DNA of 64,000 nt. Source: Phaeosaccion multiseriatum. Taxonomy: Eukaryota > Ochrophyta, other classes. The stretch covers positions 1,798,001 to 1,862,000 of the forward strand of contig OZ218952.1 of NCBI GenBank assembly GCA_965112735.1. The letters are read 5' to 3'. Position numbers and translations under genes: made by a program. This document shows positions 23,031 to 33,216 of the stretch, piece by piece. Each line of letters opens with the position of its first letter. Positions within the stretch are counted from its first letter, which is position 1. The notes below the pieces were generated by a model that was given only the letters and a program-made list of their open reading frames with translations, did not search any database and had not been told where the DNA came from.

Positions 23031-23870
23031 TGGCCGCCTCTCTCGCCGCCCTCCAAACACGGCAGCAAGCCCGCGCACCACGGAAGAGCCTCCTCCCCCT
23101 CCGTCTCGGCGGGTGGGCACCGCTACAACCTGTCGGCTGACCACGTGGCGGACTCCTCCCCGGTGATGCGGCGTAGCTCCTACCTCGCCGTCGCCGTCAT
23201 GCCCTTGTGGGGGTCTTTTCTGAGGAACTGCGGAGGACTCGACACCGACTTTGTTCAGCCATCCCACCAACAGCAGGGCGACGAGTGCAGGGAAGACACG
23301 GCTGTGAGTGTCGGAGAGGAGGCCATTGCCTTCCCGCGCCTCGATGTGTTCCTTCGCATGGCCGCAGGCTCGGACGCCTCGGACCACCGTCAGGACGGAG
23401 GGGCGCTGGGGGAAGGAGCGACAGAGGATGATGGGGCATGGGAGACGGAGCTGCGGCTGCTGCTCACGCAGGGCGATGGCCTCGTCTGGAAGGGAGCATC
23501 GTGCAAGGGGCCTAGTTCAAACTATTCCACGCCGCCTCCCTCGCCATTCGCCGACAACGACACTAGCTCCACTTACTCGAGTGCGCCTCCCTCGCCCACG
23601 GATTCGCTGGACCTCTCTTCACTACGGCGGTGGTCGTGCGGCAGCGACAACTTGGCGGAGGAGACGGAGGAGGGACTGCTTGACGTCGAACAAGACGGCG
23701 TACTTTCGCCTGCGTCCATCTTTGCGGCGGAGCAAGGCATGGAGGTCTGCGAGGCGCAGCAGCAGGAGGAAGAGGAGCAGGGGTGGTTCGGGGACGACAA
23801 CATTCTCACCACCACCACCACCACCACCATGGACGGATACCACCAAGTCATCCACGTGTTCGGCGCATAG
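23031..23870 (+). pseudogene. Orphaned C-terminal half of CCCH copy A
   Basis: This is in frame with the upstream exon and matches residues 234-513 of copy B. It encodes a Ser/Pro-rich, acidic tail ending in a Thr run and HQVIHVFGA. It would only be translated by stop readthrough, by an alternative start, or if the stop is an error. Confidence 0.6.
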
Positions 23871-24479
23871 ACACGCAGCGCGCGAGCGCAGATTTTTCCA
23901 AGAGCACCGGGCACCCAGAGGAGGTGAGGAATGGACTCTTTGGCCACACACTCGCAAGACATGAGAAATGTGAGCAGTTGTTTCATACAGTCCGTAGTAG
24001 GACGCCAATTGCGACGCAAATTTTACCAAGAGCACCGCGGCACCCAGAGGAGGCGAAGAGCCTCGTCTGTTTTAGGCCTCTTGGCTTGTTTCGCAAGAAA
24101 AAGAGAGAGATGAAGAGAGGCGTATATGACATGTTGTGTACAGCCCATCTAGGTTTTAAGTAAAAGGGAAAGGCAGTTTTGAAAGAGGGGTTGCCAACAA
24201 GAAGGCGGTTTTGGAAGAGGGGTTGCAGTTTTGAAAGAGGGGTTACCAACAGGGAGGCAGTTTGGGAGGAGGGTTATCTTCGACTCGGTAGGGAGTTGCG
24301 CGACGGAAAGCAAGATAAGCTCATCGTGGGGGGCTTCACATCAATAGTACCATTAAAAAAGCTATAATTTAATACTAGTGAATAGATTTTTTACATCTGT
24401 CCTACTTCATTTACATCGAGTCGAGCTTTATGCATTCCCCCCTACCCCATCCTCCTCTACAAGCAAAGCTCCAATCCCC
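23871..24479. other. Convergent intergenic region with short direct repeats
   Basis: Two copies of a sequence of about 35-40 bp containing CAAGAGCACCG and CACCCAGAGGAGG lie near 23888-23925 and 24017-24055. A second family built on GTTTTGGAAGAGGGGTTGC runs from 24174 to 24270. The mirror (26650-27258) has the same repeats. No gene is seen. Confidence 0.65.
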
Positions 24480-24977
24480 TCACTGGATGGTAATGGTCCT
24501 GGGCTTCATCTTGGGCACCGCGACGCTCAGAGCCTCCGGCTCTCCCTCGCCCGCCTGTCCCTGCACGAAGCACGCGCTGATGGCCCCCACGTCGGCGTCC
24601 TTGGCGAGCCTGAGGCGGCGCTCTCTGGACCTCACCGCCGCACCCTGCCCCTCCTCGCCCTCCACCTTCGCAGCTGCAATCTCCTTGTTGTCACTCCTTC
24701 CGGAGTCTGCACCAAAAAACTGCACAAAATCTCGGCCCAGTGTCTCTGCGTCACCCTTCACCCTATGGAGGCCATACAAGGCCTCCATCTTCTTCACCTG
24801 GGCGGCAACATCGGCGAGCAAGGTTCTTGTGTCGGGCAGCTTCGCTCCTCCCTGCTTGCCGCGACGCTCCTTACTCCCGACTGCGCCACGCCTGCGCGTA
24901 TAGTGATCCGTCAAGGACAGAACAATCTCGGCCTGCGCAAGGTGCAGCGCCGCCAACTCACTGAGCCCCCCTTGCAC
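24480..24977 (-). CDS. Small unknown gene, left copy, 5' exon not found
   Basis: This exon of 165 codons plus stop starts after a CACACGCAG acceptor with VQGGLSELAALHLAQAEIVL and continues through KLPDTRTLLADVAAQVKKME and LGRDFVQFFG to KMKPRTITIQ. I do not recognise the family; it looks soluble, helical and basic. It is the mirror of 26152-26649 with no difference I can see. Upstream on this strand lies only microsatellite and then the unique core, where I find no ATG exon with matching phase, so this copy may lack a start. Confidence 0.5.
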   Translation of the reverse strand: MQGGLSELAALHLAQAEIVLSLTDHYTRRRGAVGSKERRGKQGGAKLPDTRTLLADVAAQVKKMEALYGLHRVKGDAETLGRDFVQFFGADSGRSDNKEIAAAKVEGEEGQGAAVRSRERRLRLAKDADVGAISACFVQGQAGEGEPEALSVAVPKMKPRTITIQ

Positions 24978-24979
24978 CT

Positions 24980-25387
24980 GCGTGTGTGTGTGTGTGTGTG
25001 TGCGTGCGGGACAGATGGGTCGGGGTGGAGACAAGAAGGGAACACAGGCAATGAGCTTTTGGAGGAGCAAGGAAAGAACCCCTCACGCACGCACGCACGC
25101 ACGCACGCACGCCCGCACTCACACACAAACTCACTCCCTCCCTCGCTCACTCACGCACGCACGCACGCACTCACGCACGCACGCACGCACGCACGCACTC
25201 ACGCACGCACGCACGCACTCACGCACACACGCACGCACTCTCGCTCACTCTCACAGAAACTCACTCCCTCACTCCCTCACGCACGCACACACGCACGCAC
25301 GCACACACTCTCACTCACTCACGCACTCACTCACACAGAAACTCACTCCCTCACTCCCCCACGCACGCACCCACGCACTCACTCACA
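24980..25387. repeat. CACG/CACT-type microsatellite, left of core
   Basis: Long runs of CACG, CGCA and CTCA units. On the opposite side of the core the same repeat in inverse orientation is longer (25498-26150). All frames stay open through it, giving spurious Thr-His-Ala-Arg proteins. Confidence 0.95.
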
Positions 25388-25497
25388 CATGTACAGCTGT
25401 AGCTCAGCTGCAAGGCGCTGCAAGTTGTGGTTTTGACCCCTTCTGTACTGGAGACTTACCAGCTTGCAGCGTTGTTACCGTCCCGAGATGAGCAGGG
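25388..25497. other. Unique 110-bp core at the centre of the inverted repeat
   Basis: This is the only non-repetitive, non-mirrored DNA between the two arms. It contains a pyrimidine-poor acceptor-like CAGCTTGCAG, an ATG (25488) and a GTGAGT donor pointing right. Confidence 0.85.
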
Positions 25498-26003
25498 TGA
25501 GTTTGTGTGAGAGTGAGCGAGAGTGCGTGCGTGCGTGAGTGCGTGCATGCGTGAGTGAGCGAGGGAGTGAGAGTGCGTGCGTGAGCGCGTGAGTGCGTGC
25601 GTGCGTGCGTGCGTGCGTGCGTGAGCGAGGGAGTGAGTTTGTGTGTGAGTGCGGGCGTGCGGGCGTGCGTGCGTGCGTGCGTGCGTGCGTGTGTGCGTGT
25701 GTGTGTGTGCGTGCGTGTGTGTGTGCGTGCGTGTGTGCGTGCGTGAGGGAGTGAGGGAGTGAGGGAGTGAGTTTCTGTGAGAGTGAGCGAGAGTGCGTGC
25801 GTGAGTGCGTGCGTGAGTGCGTGCATGCGTGCGTGCGTGCGGGCGTGCGTGCGTGCGTGTGTGCGTGCGCGCGTGCGTGCGTGCGTGAGGGAGTGAGGGA
25901 GTGAGTTTCTGTGAGAGTGAGCGAGAGTGCGTGCGTGCGTGCGTGCGTGCGTGAGCGAGGGAGTGAGTTTGTGTGTGAGTGCGGGCTTGCGTGAGTGAGT
26001 ACG

Positions 26004-26035
<32 letters not shown>

Positions 26036-26114
26036 TGAGGGGTTCTTTCCTTGCTCCTCCAAAAGCTCATTGCCTGTGTTCCCTTCTTGTCTCCACCCCG
26101 ACCCATCTGTCCCG

Positions 26115-26150
<36 letters not shown>

Positions 26151-26649
26151 GGTGCAAGGGGGGCTCAGTGAGTTGGCGGCGCTGCACCTTGCGCAGGCCG
26201 AGATTGTTCTGTCCTTGACGGATCACTATACGCGCAGGCGTGGCGCAGTCGGGAGTAAGGAGCGTCGCGGCAAGCAGGGAGGAGCGAAGCTGCCCGACAC
26301 AAGAACCTTGCTCGCCGATGTTGCCGCCCAGGTGAAGAAGATGGAGGCCTTGTATGGCCTCCATAGGGTGAAGGGTGACGCAGAGACACTGGGCCGAGAT
26401 TTTGTGCAGTTTTTTGGTGCAGACTCCGGAAGGAGTGACAACAAGGAGATTGCAGCTGCGAAGGTGGAGGGCGAGGAGGGGCAGGGTGCGGCGGTGAGGT
26501 CCAGAGAGCGCCGCCTCAGGCTCGCCAAGGACGCCGACGTGGGGGCCATCAGCGCGTGCTTCGTGCAGGGACAGGCGGGCGAGGGAGAGCCGGAGGCTCT
26601 GAGCGTCGCGGTGCCCAAGATGAAGCCCAGGACCATTACCATCCAGTGA
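25488..26649 (+). CDS. Small unknown gene, right copy, with candidate start exon
   Basis: A short first exon ATGAGCAGG (25488-25496, donor GTGAGT) lies in the unique core. It joins in phase 0 across a 655-nt, almost wholly microsatellite intron to exon 26152-26649, giving MSRVQGGLSELAALHLAQAE and so on, 168 aa. The main exon is certain as an open, mirrored sequence. The first exon is inference; further exons upstream are possible, since an acceptor-like GCTTGCAG precedes it at 25470-25477. The function is unknown: no signal peptide, no membrane segment, and the C-terminus is basic. Confidence 0.5.
25498..26150. repeat. GTGC/GAGT-type microsatellite, right of core
   Basis: This is about 650 bp of GTGC, GTGA and GTGT units, the inverse of the left microsatellite but about 240 bp longer. 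It forms the intron of the right inner gene. Confidence 0.95.
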
Positions 26650-27258
26650 GGGGATTGGAGCTTTGCTTGTAGAGGAGGATGGGGTAGGGGGGAATGCATA
26701 AAGCTCGACTCGATGTAAATGAAGTAGGACAGATGTAAAAAATCTATTCACTAGTATTAAATTATAGCTTTTTTAATGGTACTATTGATGTGAAGCCCCC
26801 CACGATGAGCTTATCTTGCTTTCCGTCGCGCAACTCCCTACCGAGTCGAAGATAACCCTCCTCCCAAACTGCCTCCCTGTTGGTAACCCCTCTTTCAAAA
26901 CTGCAACCCCTCTTCCAAAACCGCCTTCTTGTTGGCAACCCCTCTTTCAAAACTGCCTTTCCCTTTTACTTAAAACCTAGATGGGCTGTACACAACATGT
27001 CATATACGCCTCTCTTCATCTCTCTCTTTTTCTTGCGAAACAAGCCAAGAGGCCTAAAACAGACGAGGCTCTTCGCCTCCTCTGGGTGCCGCGGTGCTCT
27101 TGGTAAAATTTGCGTCGCAATTGGCGTCCTACTACGGACTGTATGAAACAACTGCTCACATTTCTCATGTCTTGCGAGTGTGTGGCCAAAGAGTCCATTC
27201 CTCACCTCCTCTGGGTGCCCGGTGCTCTTGGAAAAATCTGCGCTCGCGCGCTGCGTGT
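26650..27258. other. Convergent intergenic region with short direct repeats, mirror of 23871-24479
   Basis: This holds the same two short repeat families as the left arm, in inverse orientation. No gene is seen. Confidence 0.65.
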
Positions 27259-29331
27259 CTATGCGCCGAACACGTGGATGACTTGGTGGTATCCGTCCAT
27301 GGTGGTGGTGGTGGTGGTGGTGAGAATGTTGTCGTCCCCGAACCACCCCTGCTCCTCTTCCTCCTGCTGCTGCGCCTCGCAGACCTCCATGCCTTGCTCC
27401 GCCGCAAAGATGGACGCAGGCGAAAGTACGCCGTCTTGTTCGACGTCAAGCAGTCCCTCCTCCGTCTCCTCCGCCAAGTTGTCGCTGCCGCACGACCACC
27501 GCCGTAGTGAAGAGAGGTCCAGCGAATCCGTGGGCGAGGGAGGCGCACTCGAGTAAGTGGAGCTAGTGTCGTTGTCGGCGAATGGCGAGGGAGGCGGCGT
27601 GGAATAGTTTGAACTAGGCCCCTTGCACGATGCTCCCTTCCAGACGAGGCCATCGCCCTGCGTGAGCAGCAGCCGCAGCTCCGTCTCCCATGCCCCATCA
27701 TCCTCTGTCGCTCCTTCCCCCAGCGCCCCTCCGTCCTGACGGTGGTCCGAGGCGTCCGAGCCTGCGGCCATGCGAAGGAACACATCGAGGCGCGGGAAGG
27801 CAATGGCCTCCTCTCCGACACTCACAGCCGTGTCTTCCCTGCACTCGTCGCCCTGCTGTTGGTGGGATGGCTGAACAAAGTCGGTGTCGAGTCCTCCGCA
27901 GTTCCTCAGAAAAGACCCCCACAAGGGCATGACGGCGACGGCGAGGTAGGAGCTACGCCGCATCACCGGGGAGGAGTCCGCCACGTGGTCAGCCGACAGG
28001 TTGTAGCGGTGCCCACCCGCCGAGACGGAGGGGGAGGAGGCTCTTCCGTGGTGCGCGGGCTTGCTGCCGTGTTTGGAGGGCGGCGAGAGAGGCGGCCAGT
28101 AGAACACGCCCTTGCTGGACTTACCCTCCCGCGACAGAGATGGGCGGCACGTGTCGGCCCTGACCTTGGCCTTGGTGCGTCCTGCCACTCGATCGTCGTG
28201 GATGAAGATGCAGCGCTCCTGGTAGGGGCAGGCACCGCACGCCACGTATGTCTGCAGCAAGCAGTACAGGGAAAGGGGGGGGGGCAGGCCCACAGTGAGG
28301 ACAGGGAAGCCATTCTGTCGTCTTGGAACGGGCAACACACGCAGGGAGGCATGAGGGGCGGACAAGGGCCTGGCCCACTTCCACTCACCACGCAGAGGTT
28401 GCTGCGGAAGCGCTGTGCATTGGGAATGACTCCGGCTTTCTGTCTGTTGTCGCAGACAAAACCAGAAGGACGGGGGGGTGGAGGGGCAGGGCGGGAGTGC
28501 GTCAAAAAGGGGGTGAGGAACAGCGCGAGAAGGAGACCAACAGACGAGGGAGGAGCTGTGGCCTTCGACGGAGAACAAGGTCACCACAACGCTACTCACC
28601 GATCCAGCAGGGGAACGACCCTGAGATCGTTGCGCCCATGAGCGAAGTCGCACTCCTCTACGAAGGAAAGAGACAGCAACAAAAGGGTGGGTGCGTCAAA
28701 ATAAAAAGCCGGTGGACAGATGATGCGAAGGGGGGGCTCATAGCCAGTCAAGCGCTGACACTGCGTACCTCCGAACCGACACGAGCCCTTGACCCAGCTC
28801 GAGCACACTTCGGTCTTCTGCAGCGATAAGAGAGAGAGAGAGAGATGGGGGGGAAAGGCATATGATGTATCTCTTTTTGAAAATGACGGGCAGCAGCGGG
28901 CAGCGAGATTGTGACGAGGGCTCACAGCATTTCACTAGGCTCACCTTTCGGGCTGCGGCGTTGTGTGTCGCTTCCCTGTGGTGGAGAGAGCGGGCTGGTG
29001 CTTGGTGTCCGCTCTGACGACTCGAGTCATGGCGGCAACGCCCAAGACCTTGGCCCATGCACCGAGCGCCACCCCGCTGCTCATGCACGCCCTCCGCGAG
29101 GAAAGGGGCATGAGGAGGAGCGAAGAGGAGGTCATCGGTGACCACGAGCTGCGGTGGCGCAAGATAGACGTGGCGCGGGTAGGTACTCCTCTGCTGCGGG
29201 TGGTGCTGACACTGCGACTGGTGCTGCTGCTGGTGCTGCTGCTGCTTCGATTGGCGCTGCTGGAGGTACTGCCAGTCAGTGTGTGGAGGGTGCGGAAGGG
29301 AGGGGAAGCAGCGCTCGAGTAAGTGAGTCAT
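27259..29331 (-). CDS. Tandem CCCH zinc-finger protein, copy B, intact
   Basis: Five exons (29331-28945, 28817-28769, 28657-28600, 28443-28389, 28251-27259) join in phase to 513 aa. The zinc fingers are the same as in copy A: CSSWVKGSCRFGEECDFAH and CVTYVACGACPYQERCIFIH. After the fingers comes RVAGRTKAKVRADTC and the conserved-looking KGVFYWPPLSPPSKHGSK, whose Tyr codon TAC is the TAA stop of copy A. The tail is Ser/Pro-rich and acidic with a C-terminal Thr run. The likely role is mRNA binding and decay control by analogy to TTP/ZFP36. Exons 3-5 are mirror-identical to copy A; exon 1 and intron 1 differ by substitutions and indels (for example one extra Gln codon here). Confidence 0.8.
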
Positions 29332-30179
29332 GGCGGGCGAGGGAGTGTCGCGAGGTAAAGGGGGGCCGAGGGTCTGAGGTGTTGCGTGCGCGAGCCTATG
29401 GGACGTGCATCATGTAAGTTATGGACGTGCGCGTTCCGTTTTGGATACAAGCCATCAAAGAGCGAAGGGTGTCCAATCTCAACAGATGTCAGCTGGCTGG
29501 ATGCGACCCTCTCAAAACTCGCAAGTGCACTCCGCGGTACTCACCCCGCTTCGTGGCTACTTGCCGTTCCATCCCGAGCCTTCCACTCTGCCTCTGCATC
29601 TCACTGTCCATATCTGCTACCAGCAGAGCCTCCTGCCTGGCTACAGGAAAGGAGGGAGTCTGGCCGAGGATCTGTGGATCTTTGCTGGGATGGCACCCAA
29701 CGCCCAACGAATCACAAGTCATATCCTCTGGAGGGGACAAATGAGCTCAATCGGAGGCACGGGAGCGATGCTCTGTGCCTGAATCTGCCCATGGCTCCAC
29801 AGGCATGAAGCGACCCCTGGCATTCGTCGGCTCTCCAGCCAGCTTGGAGGAATGCGAGCAACATCCTGTCCACTGCACGAGGGGGCATGAGGTGCTTCGG
29901 CTGGACGCCGTAAGGTCACTGGAGCTGGTGTGCACCGGGTGAAAGAGGAGCCCGGCGTGACGATTTCTCAGAGGGAGCTACTCGACGTTGATCAATGGCG
30001 ACGCTGCCAGCATGATCACTGCAAATGCAAGTGCATGAGAGAGCAACGCCGAAATGCCGGTTGCATTTCGGTGCTGCGTGGGGGTGGGAGAGGCATCTCC
30101 GCCACCCCCACCCCCACCCGCAGTCCCTGCACGAGTGGGCGAGCACCACCTTTACCCCCACCTGCACCCGCTTTCTCTT

Positions 30180-30960
30180 TTGTGAGCATAAGGTAAAGAT
30201 AAGGGAGGAGGAAGAAAGAGGAGGGAGGAAGCGTCGCCGAGCTGTTCTGCCTGGGGGTGGATCTCGTCGACAGTGAAGGGGGCTTTGGTACCGATGCTAT
30301 AGCGGAAGCCCTCGAGTGCTTCGGAGAGCTCCATAAGGTGCTCTCCGCGTACTCTTCTCCGGTCTGTGGTGAAGGGCGCGTGCAGAGCAGGTGGCATGGT
30401 CTCCCCCTGCTGTGCTACCGTATCCGTCGCGGATACCGATGACGCCTCCTTCGCCTTTGTAGGCATCGGCCGAGGGGGCGTGCCTCTGTGTAGGTTGTAG
30501 CAGTGCCCACCAGACCAGGAGGAGGAAGAAGAAGGGGAGGAGGAGGGTGAGGAGGTGCAGGAGTCGGGCGAGAAGGCGGAGAAGGAGGCTCGTCCGTGGT
30601 GCACGGGCTTGCTGCCGTGTTTGGAGGGTGGCGAGAGAGGCGGCCAGTAGAACAAGCCCTTGCTGGACTTGCCCTTGCCCTCCCGCGACAGAGAAGGGCG
30701 GCACGTGTCGGCCCTGACCTTGGCCTTGGTGCGTCCCGCCACTCGATCATGGGGCAGGCGCCGCACAGGCCACGAGCGTCTGCAGCAGAAGGGGGGAGGC
30801 TTGAGGGCCGGCAAGGATGATGTGTATGAACGCCAGTAAGATACGGCCTACCTGTTCTACATTCTACCGTCGATACCGCGCAGAGGCTGCTGCTGCGGAT
30901 ATGCTGTGTTTTGGGAATGGCTGGCTGTCGTTGCAGACAAGACCAACAGGACGTAGGAGA
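30180..30960 (-). pseudogene. Degenerate CCCH zinc-finger paralog
   Basis: Homology to copies A and B is seen for exon 4 (AIPKTQHIRSSSLCA against VIPNAQRFRSNLCV, after a GACAACGACAG acceptor) and for exon 5 (RVAGRTKAKVRADTCRPSLS, then KSSKGLFYWPPLSPPSKHGS). Between the CTGCAG acceptor near 30780 and RVAGRTKAK about 30 bp are missing compared with copies A and B. This removes the third Cys and the His of finger 2 and puts a TGA in frame. The C-terminal part (LSEALEGFRYSIGTK) continues to about 30200. No finger 1 exon is found. A non-functional tandem paralog is the simplest reading. Confidence 0.65.
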
Positions 30961-31737
30961 TAGGGGAACAATGGCAGCATGACGTAGAGGTGGTGGGGAA
31001 CCCGAGAGAAGCACGGCAACGCTTGAAGGAGAGCAACAAATGAGGGAGCACTTGGGGGCGGCGACGAAGAAGCAAAGAAACGGCGTCTTCTCAATTAATC
31101 AATAAAGATAGTAAAAAAGCCTTCCTCTTCAAAGACCCTTAGTTGGTCTGTCAAGCATGGAGTGCTGCTGTCGCTGCGACTGCCACCCCTTCCCCCCTTT
31201 CCTCGCCCGCCGAGAATGGGGCCCGCAGACCAGTCACAAGAGTACAAAGCCCTTGAAGTCTCAAAGCGCTCCTGCAGACCCTTCCCGCTCTTCCAGTTTG
31301 TGGTGTGAGCCTCCGATAAATAGCGCACTCTGCACGGCGAGGCGTTGGTGGAGAAGGAGCAAGATCACCCTTCGAAGAACCTCTAAAAGCGGCACGCTGT
31401 ATCAATTGCCGGTCGCTCAGAACCGATCTCTCTTCCTTCTAAATTCCCCTTTTACACTATACACTTTCTTTCACTTTTCCTTTACATACAAAAAGTTCGA
31501 CACCTCGGGCATTCCGTTGCACGTTGTGGTTCGAGCTGGTATGAGCAGGCCAATCCCTTGCCTGGTCCCTTTCACGTCTCTTTCTCGACCCTGCTGCTCC
31601 TGTTCTGCTTGCCCACTACGACATTCCAAGCTAGGCAAAGAGGCGAGAGCAGGATTCAGTAATCTTTGCCCGCACCCAAACGCACAGACAAACCGAGCCT
31701 CTAAAGCTCTCTTCTACTTGGTGCCAGGCTCGCTCGC
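30961..31737. other. Intergenic, no gene seen
   Basis: Degenerate sequence with homology to CCCH-gene introns fades out near 31090. The rest shows no supported exon; the open frame on + from 31157 is antisense to the protease inhibitor gene and unsupported. Confidence 0.5.
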
Positions 31738-32342
31738 TCAGCCCGTGGTGGGTGGCTTCACGACTCTGCCCTCTTCGTTCACCCACACCCGTACTCTGTC
31801 CATCCGTACATCCATCGTCACCATTGAGCCGACTCTAATGGCACGCACAATCTTGAGCTCTGGAGCCTCCGCTTTGATTGTGGCCACCGCTTCCTCGCCG
31901 AGCATACCAACCATTTGTGGCCAGCTTTTCCGGGGCCCGAGTCCAGCTCCAGAAGGCCTTCGGATGATGGTCTCAACCTCCTGATGTACGCCCCCTGGAC
32001 TCTTAACATGAGTGATTGCCGGCTGAGCTACTACCGAAGTGGGGCTGGTCTCGCTCCTCTCTTCCCCTCGCGCTTGCTGCTGTCCCATTTGCCCACCCTC
32101 CGCGGCTGTTACAGCATAAAGGGACGCAAAGATTGGGGAAGGACAATGGTGAGCGGTGGGAGAAGGTTGACATGTGGGGGGCAGGCAATGATTGCCGACA
32201 GATGGGGAAAGGGAGGACGAGGGAGAGCGGAGAGGTCCCAGAGGTGATGTCCCCTCTCACCTGTCCGAACCAGCACACACACTATGATGAGCAGCAGCAG
32301 AGGGAGTAGGACGATTGAGTGACTGCCCTTTATTATCAACAT
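31738..32342 (-). CDS. Secreted serine protease inhibitor, potato inhibitor I family
   Basis: Two exons, 32342-32261 and 32105-31738, join in phase 1 (donor GTGAGAGG, acceptor GTAACAG) to 149 aa. Exon 1 gives a signal peptide or anchor, SHSIVLLPLLLLIIVCVLV. Exon 2 holds a Gln/Glu-rich spacer and then a full potato-inhibitor-I domain: KSWPQMVGMLGEEAVATIKA, with VGSMVTMDVRMDRVRVWVNE as the reactive loop and KPPTTG at the end. By comparison with CI-2 and eglin c, P1-P1' is Met-Asp within VTMD, and the loop-supporting Arg residues are present (VRMDRVR). A Met P1 suggests inhibition of subtilisin- or chymotrypsin-type enzymes. Target and role are unknown. It lies outside the inverted repeat. Confidence 0.85.
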
Positions 32343-33216
32343 TGCTTTTCTATAGGGCAAGAGCTTTTAGAAGGAGGAGAGCCGCTGGGAGGAGGGGGAG
32401 AAGTTGGGGGGCGCCCGGGCCGGGATGAGACTTTATTGACTTAATAGGAATCACCTAAGAAACTGAAAGTGTGAATTGTGAGTGTCGAAATCGCCCCCGC
32501 GCCCCCAAGGCGTTGACAACCCCTTCTCATTCGAGGGAGGGGTGGGGGCATGAGTAGGCAACAAAATGTAGTGTATGTACGGCGCGGGAACAGAGCGTAT
32601 ACTAAAACAGGAGTCATGTAAGGAAGTGTCGCCCGGCGGGCTCTACTATGGGAGGAAGACTGCACTACGCCAAGAAAGAGGGACGGTTCGTCCGCTCACG
32701 TTCTGCGGTGCAGGAGCGTGCAGAGGCGGGGAAACTCAAAATTCCCCCTCCTTCTTCTGCAAGATTACCTGGGGATGCTGAGATGAGACTGCCCTTTGTC
32801 ACGGTGGATCACAATCATGGCCCTTTGTCATGGTCTCGATGCACGCACATCACCCGCTCATCCCCTCAGCCAGCCACAATCTCGTGCCGCAACGCCCTCA
32901 ACAGCCCTCCGGTAAGACTACGCGCTCCACCCTCCGCCCTGCCAGGCCTCCGGGGGTGAGAGCACGACGAGGCAGAGCTGCTGCCCGATGGGACCAGCCA
33001 GCCAGGGCATCTCCCGTCCACTGTGGCGCGAGCCCAAATCTGCTGATGGCCCTCGGAGCGTGGGTGCGCCCCTGTCATTGTCCAAGACTGCTCACGACGC
33101 CGCAGCAAGGCTAGCTAGGTCTGGGTCCGGTCGTTGTGTGGAGGAGCAGGCAAGGCATCCTTGTGCCTCCACCCCCCCCAAAGATAGTCGCGTCGCCCCC
33201 CGCCCCCAAACATCTC
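32343..33216. other. Intergenic, no gene supported
   Basis: Short open frames on both strands only, such as a frame ending RALRHEIVAG near 32870 (-). No domain or consistent splice model was found. Confidence 0.5.

Larger units (their letters stand above)
20508..25387. repeat. Left arm of 10-kb inverted repeat
   Basis: From about 22430 to 24980 the sequence is the near-perfect reverse complement of 26149-28700; paired positions sum to 51129. From about 20508 to 22430 it pairs with about 28700-30482 at visibly lower identity with indels. Between 24980 and 25387 the arm ends in CACG/CACT-type microsatellite. The arm carries a CCCH paralog relic, CCCH gene copy A and the left copy of the small inner gene. 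Confidence 0.95.
25498..30482. repeat. Right arm of 10-kb inverted repeat
   Basis: This is the mirror of the left arm (axis near 25564.5 for the high-identity part). 26149-28700 is near-identical to the left arm and 28700-30482 is diverged. It carries the right copy of the inner gene, intact CCCH copy B and part of a degenerate CCCH paralog that runs beyond the arm to about 30960. Confidence 0.95.

Noticed and set aside
25395-25450. tRNA-like string (GTAGCTCAGCTG followed by GGTTTTGACCC) in the core of the palindrome.
   Set aside because: The A-box to B-box distance is too short and no acceptor or anticodon stems can be drawn.
24378-26751. Long open frames rich in Thr-His-Ala-Arg on both strands (352 and 431 residues).
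   Set aside because: They are translations of the CACG/GTGC microsatellites, which stay open in every frame, joined to antisense of the small inner gene.
20508-30482. The inverted repeat as a transposon with terminal inverted repeats.
   Set aside because: No transposase, integrase or reverse transcriptase is seen and no target-site duplication at the outer ends; the arms hold spliced cellular genes.
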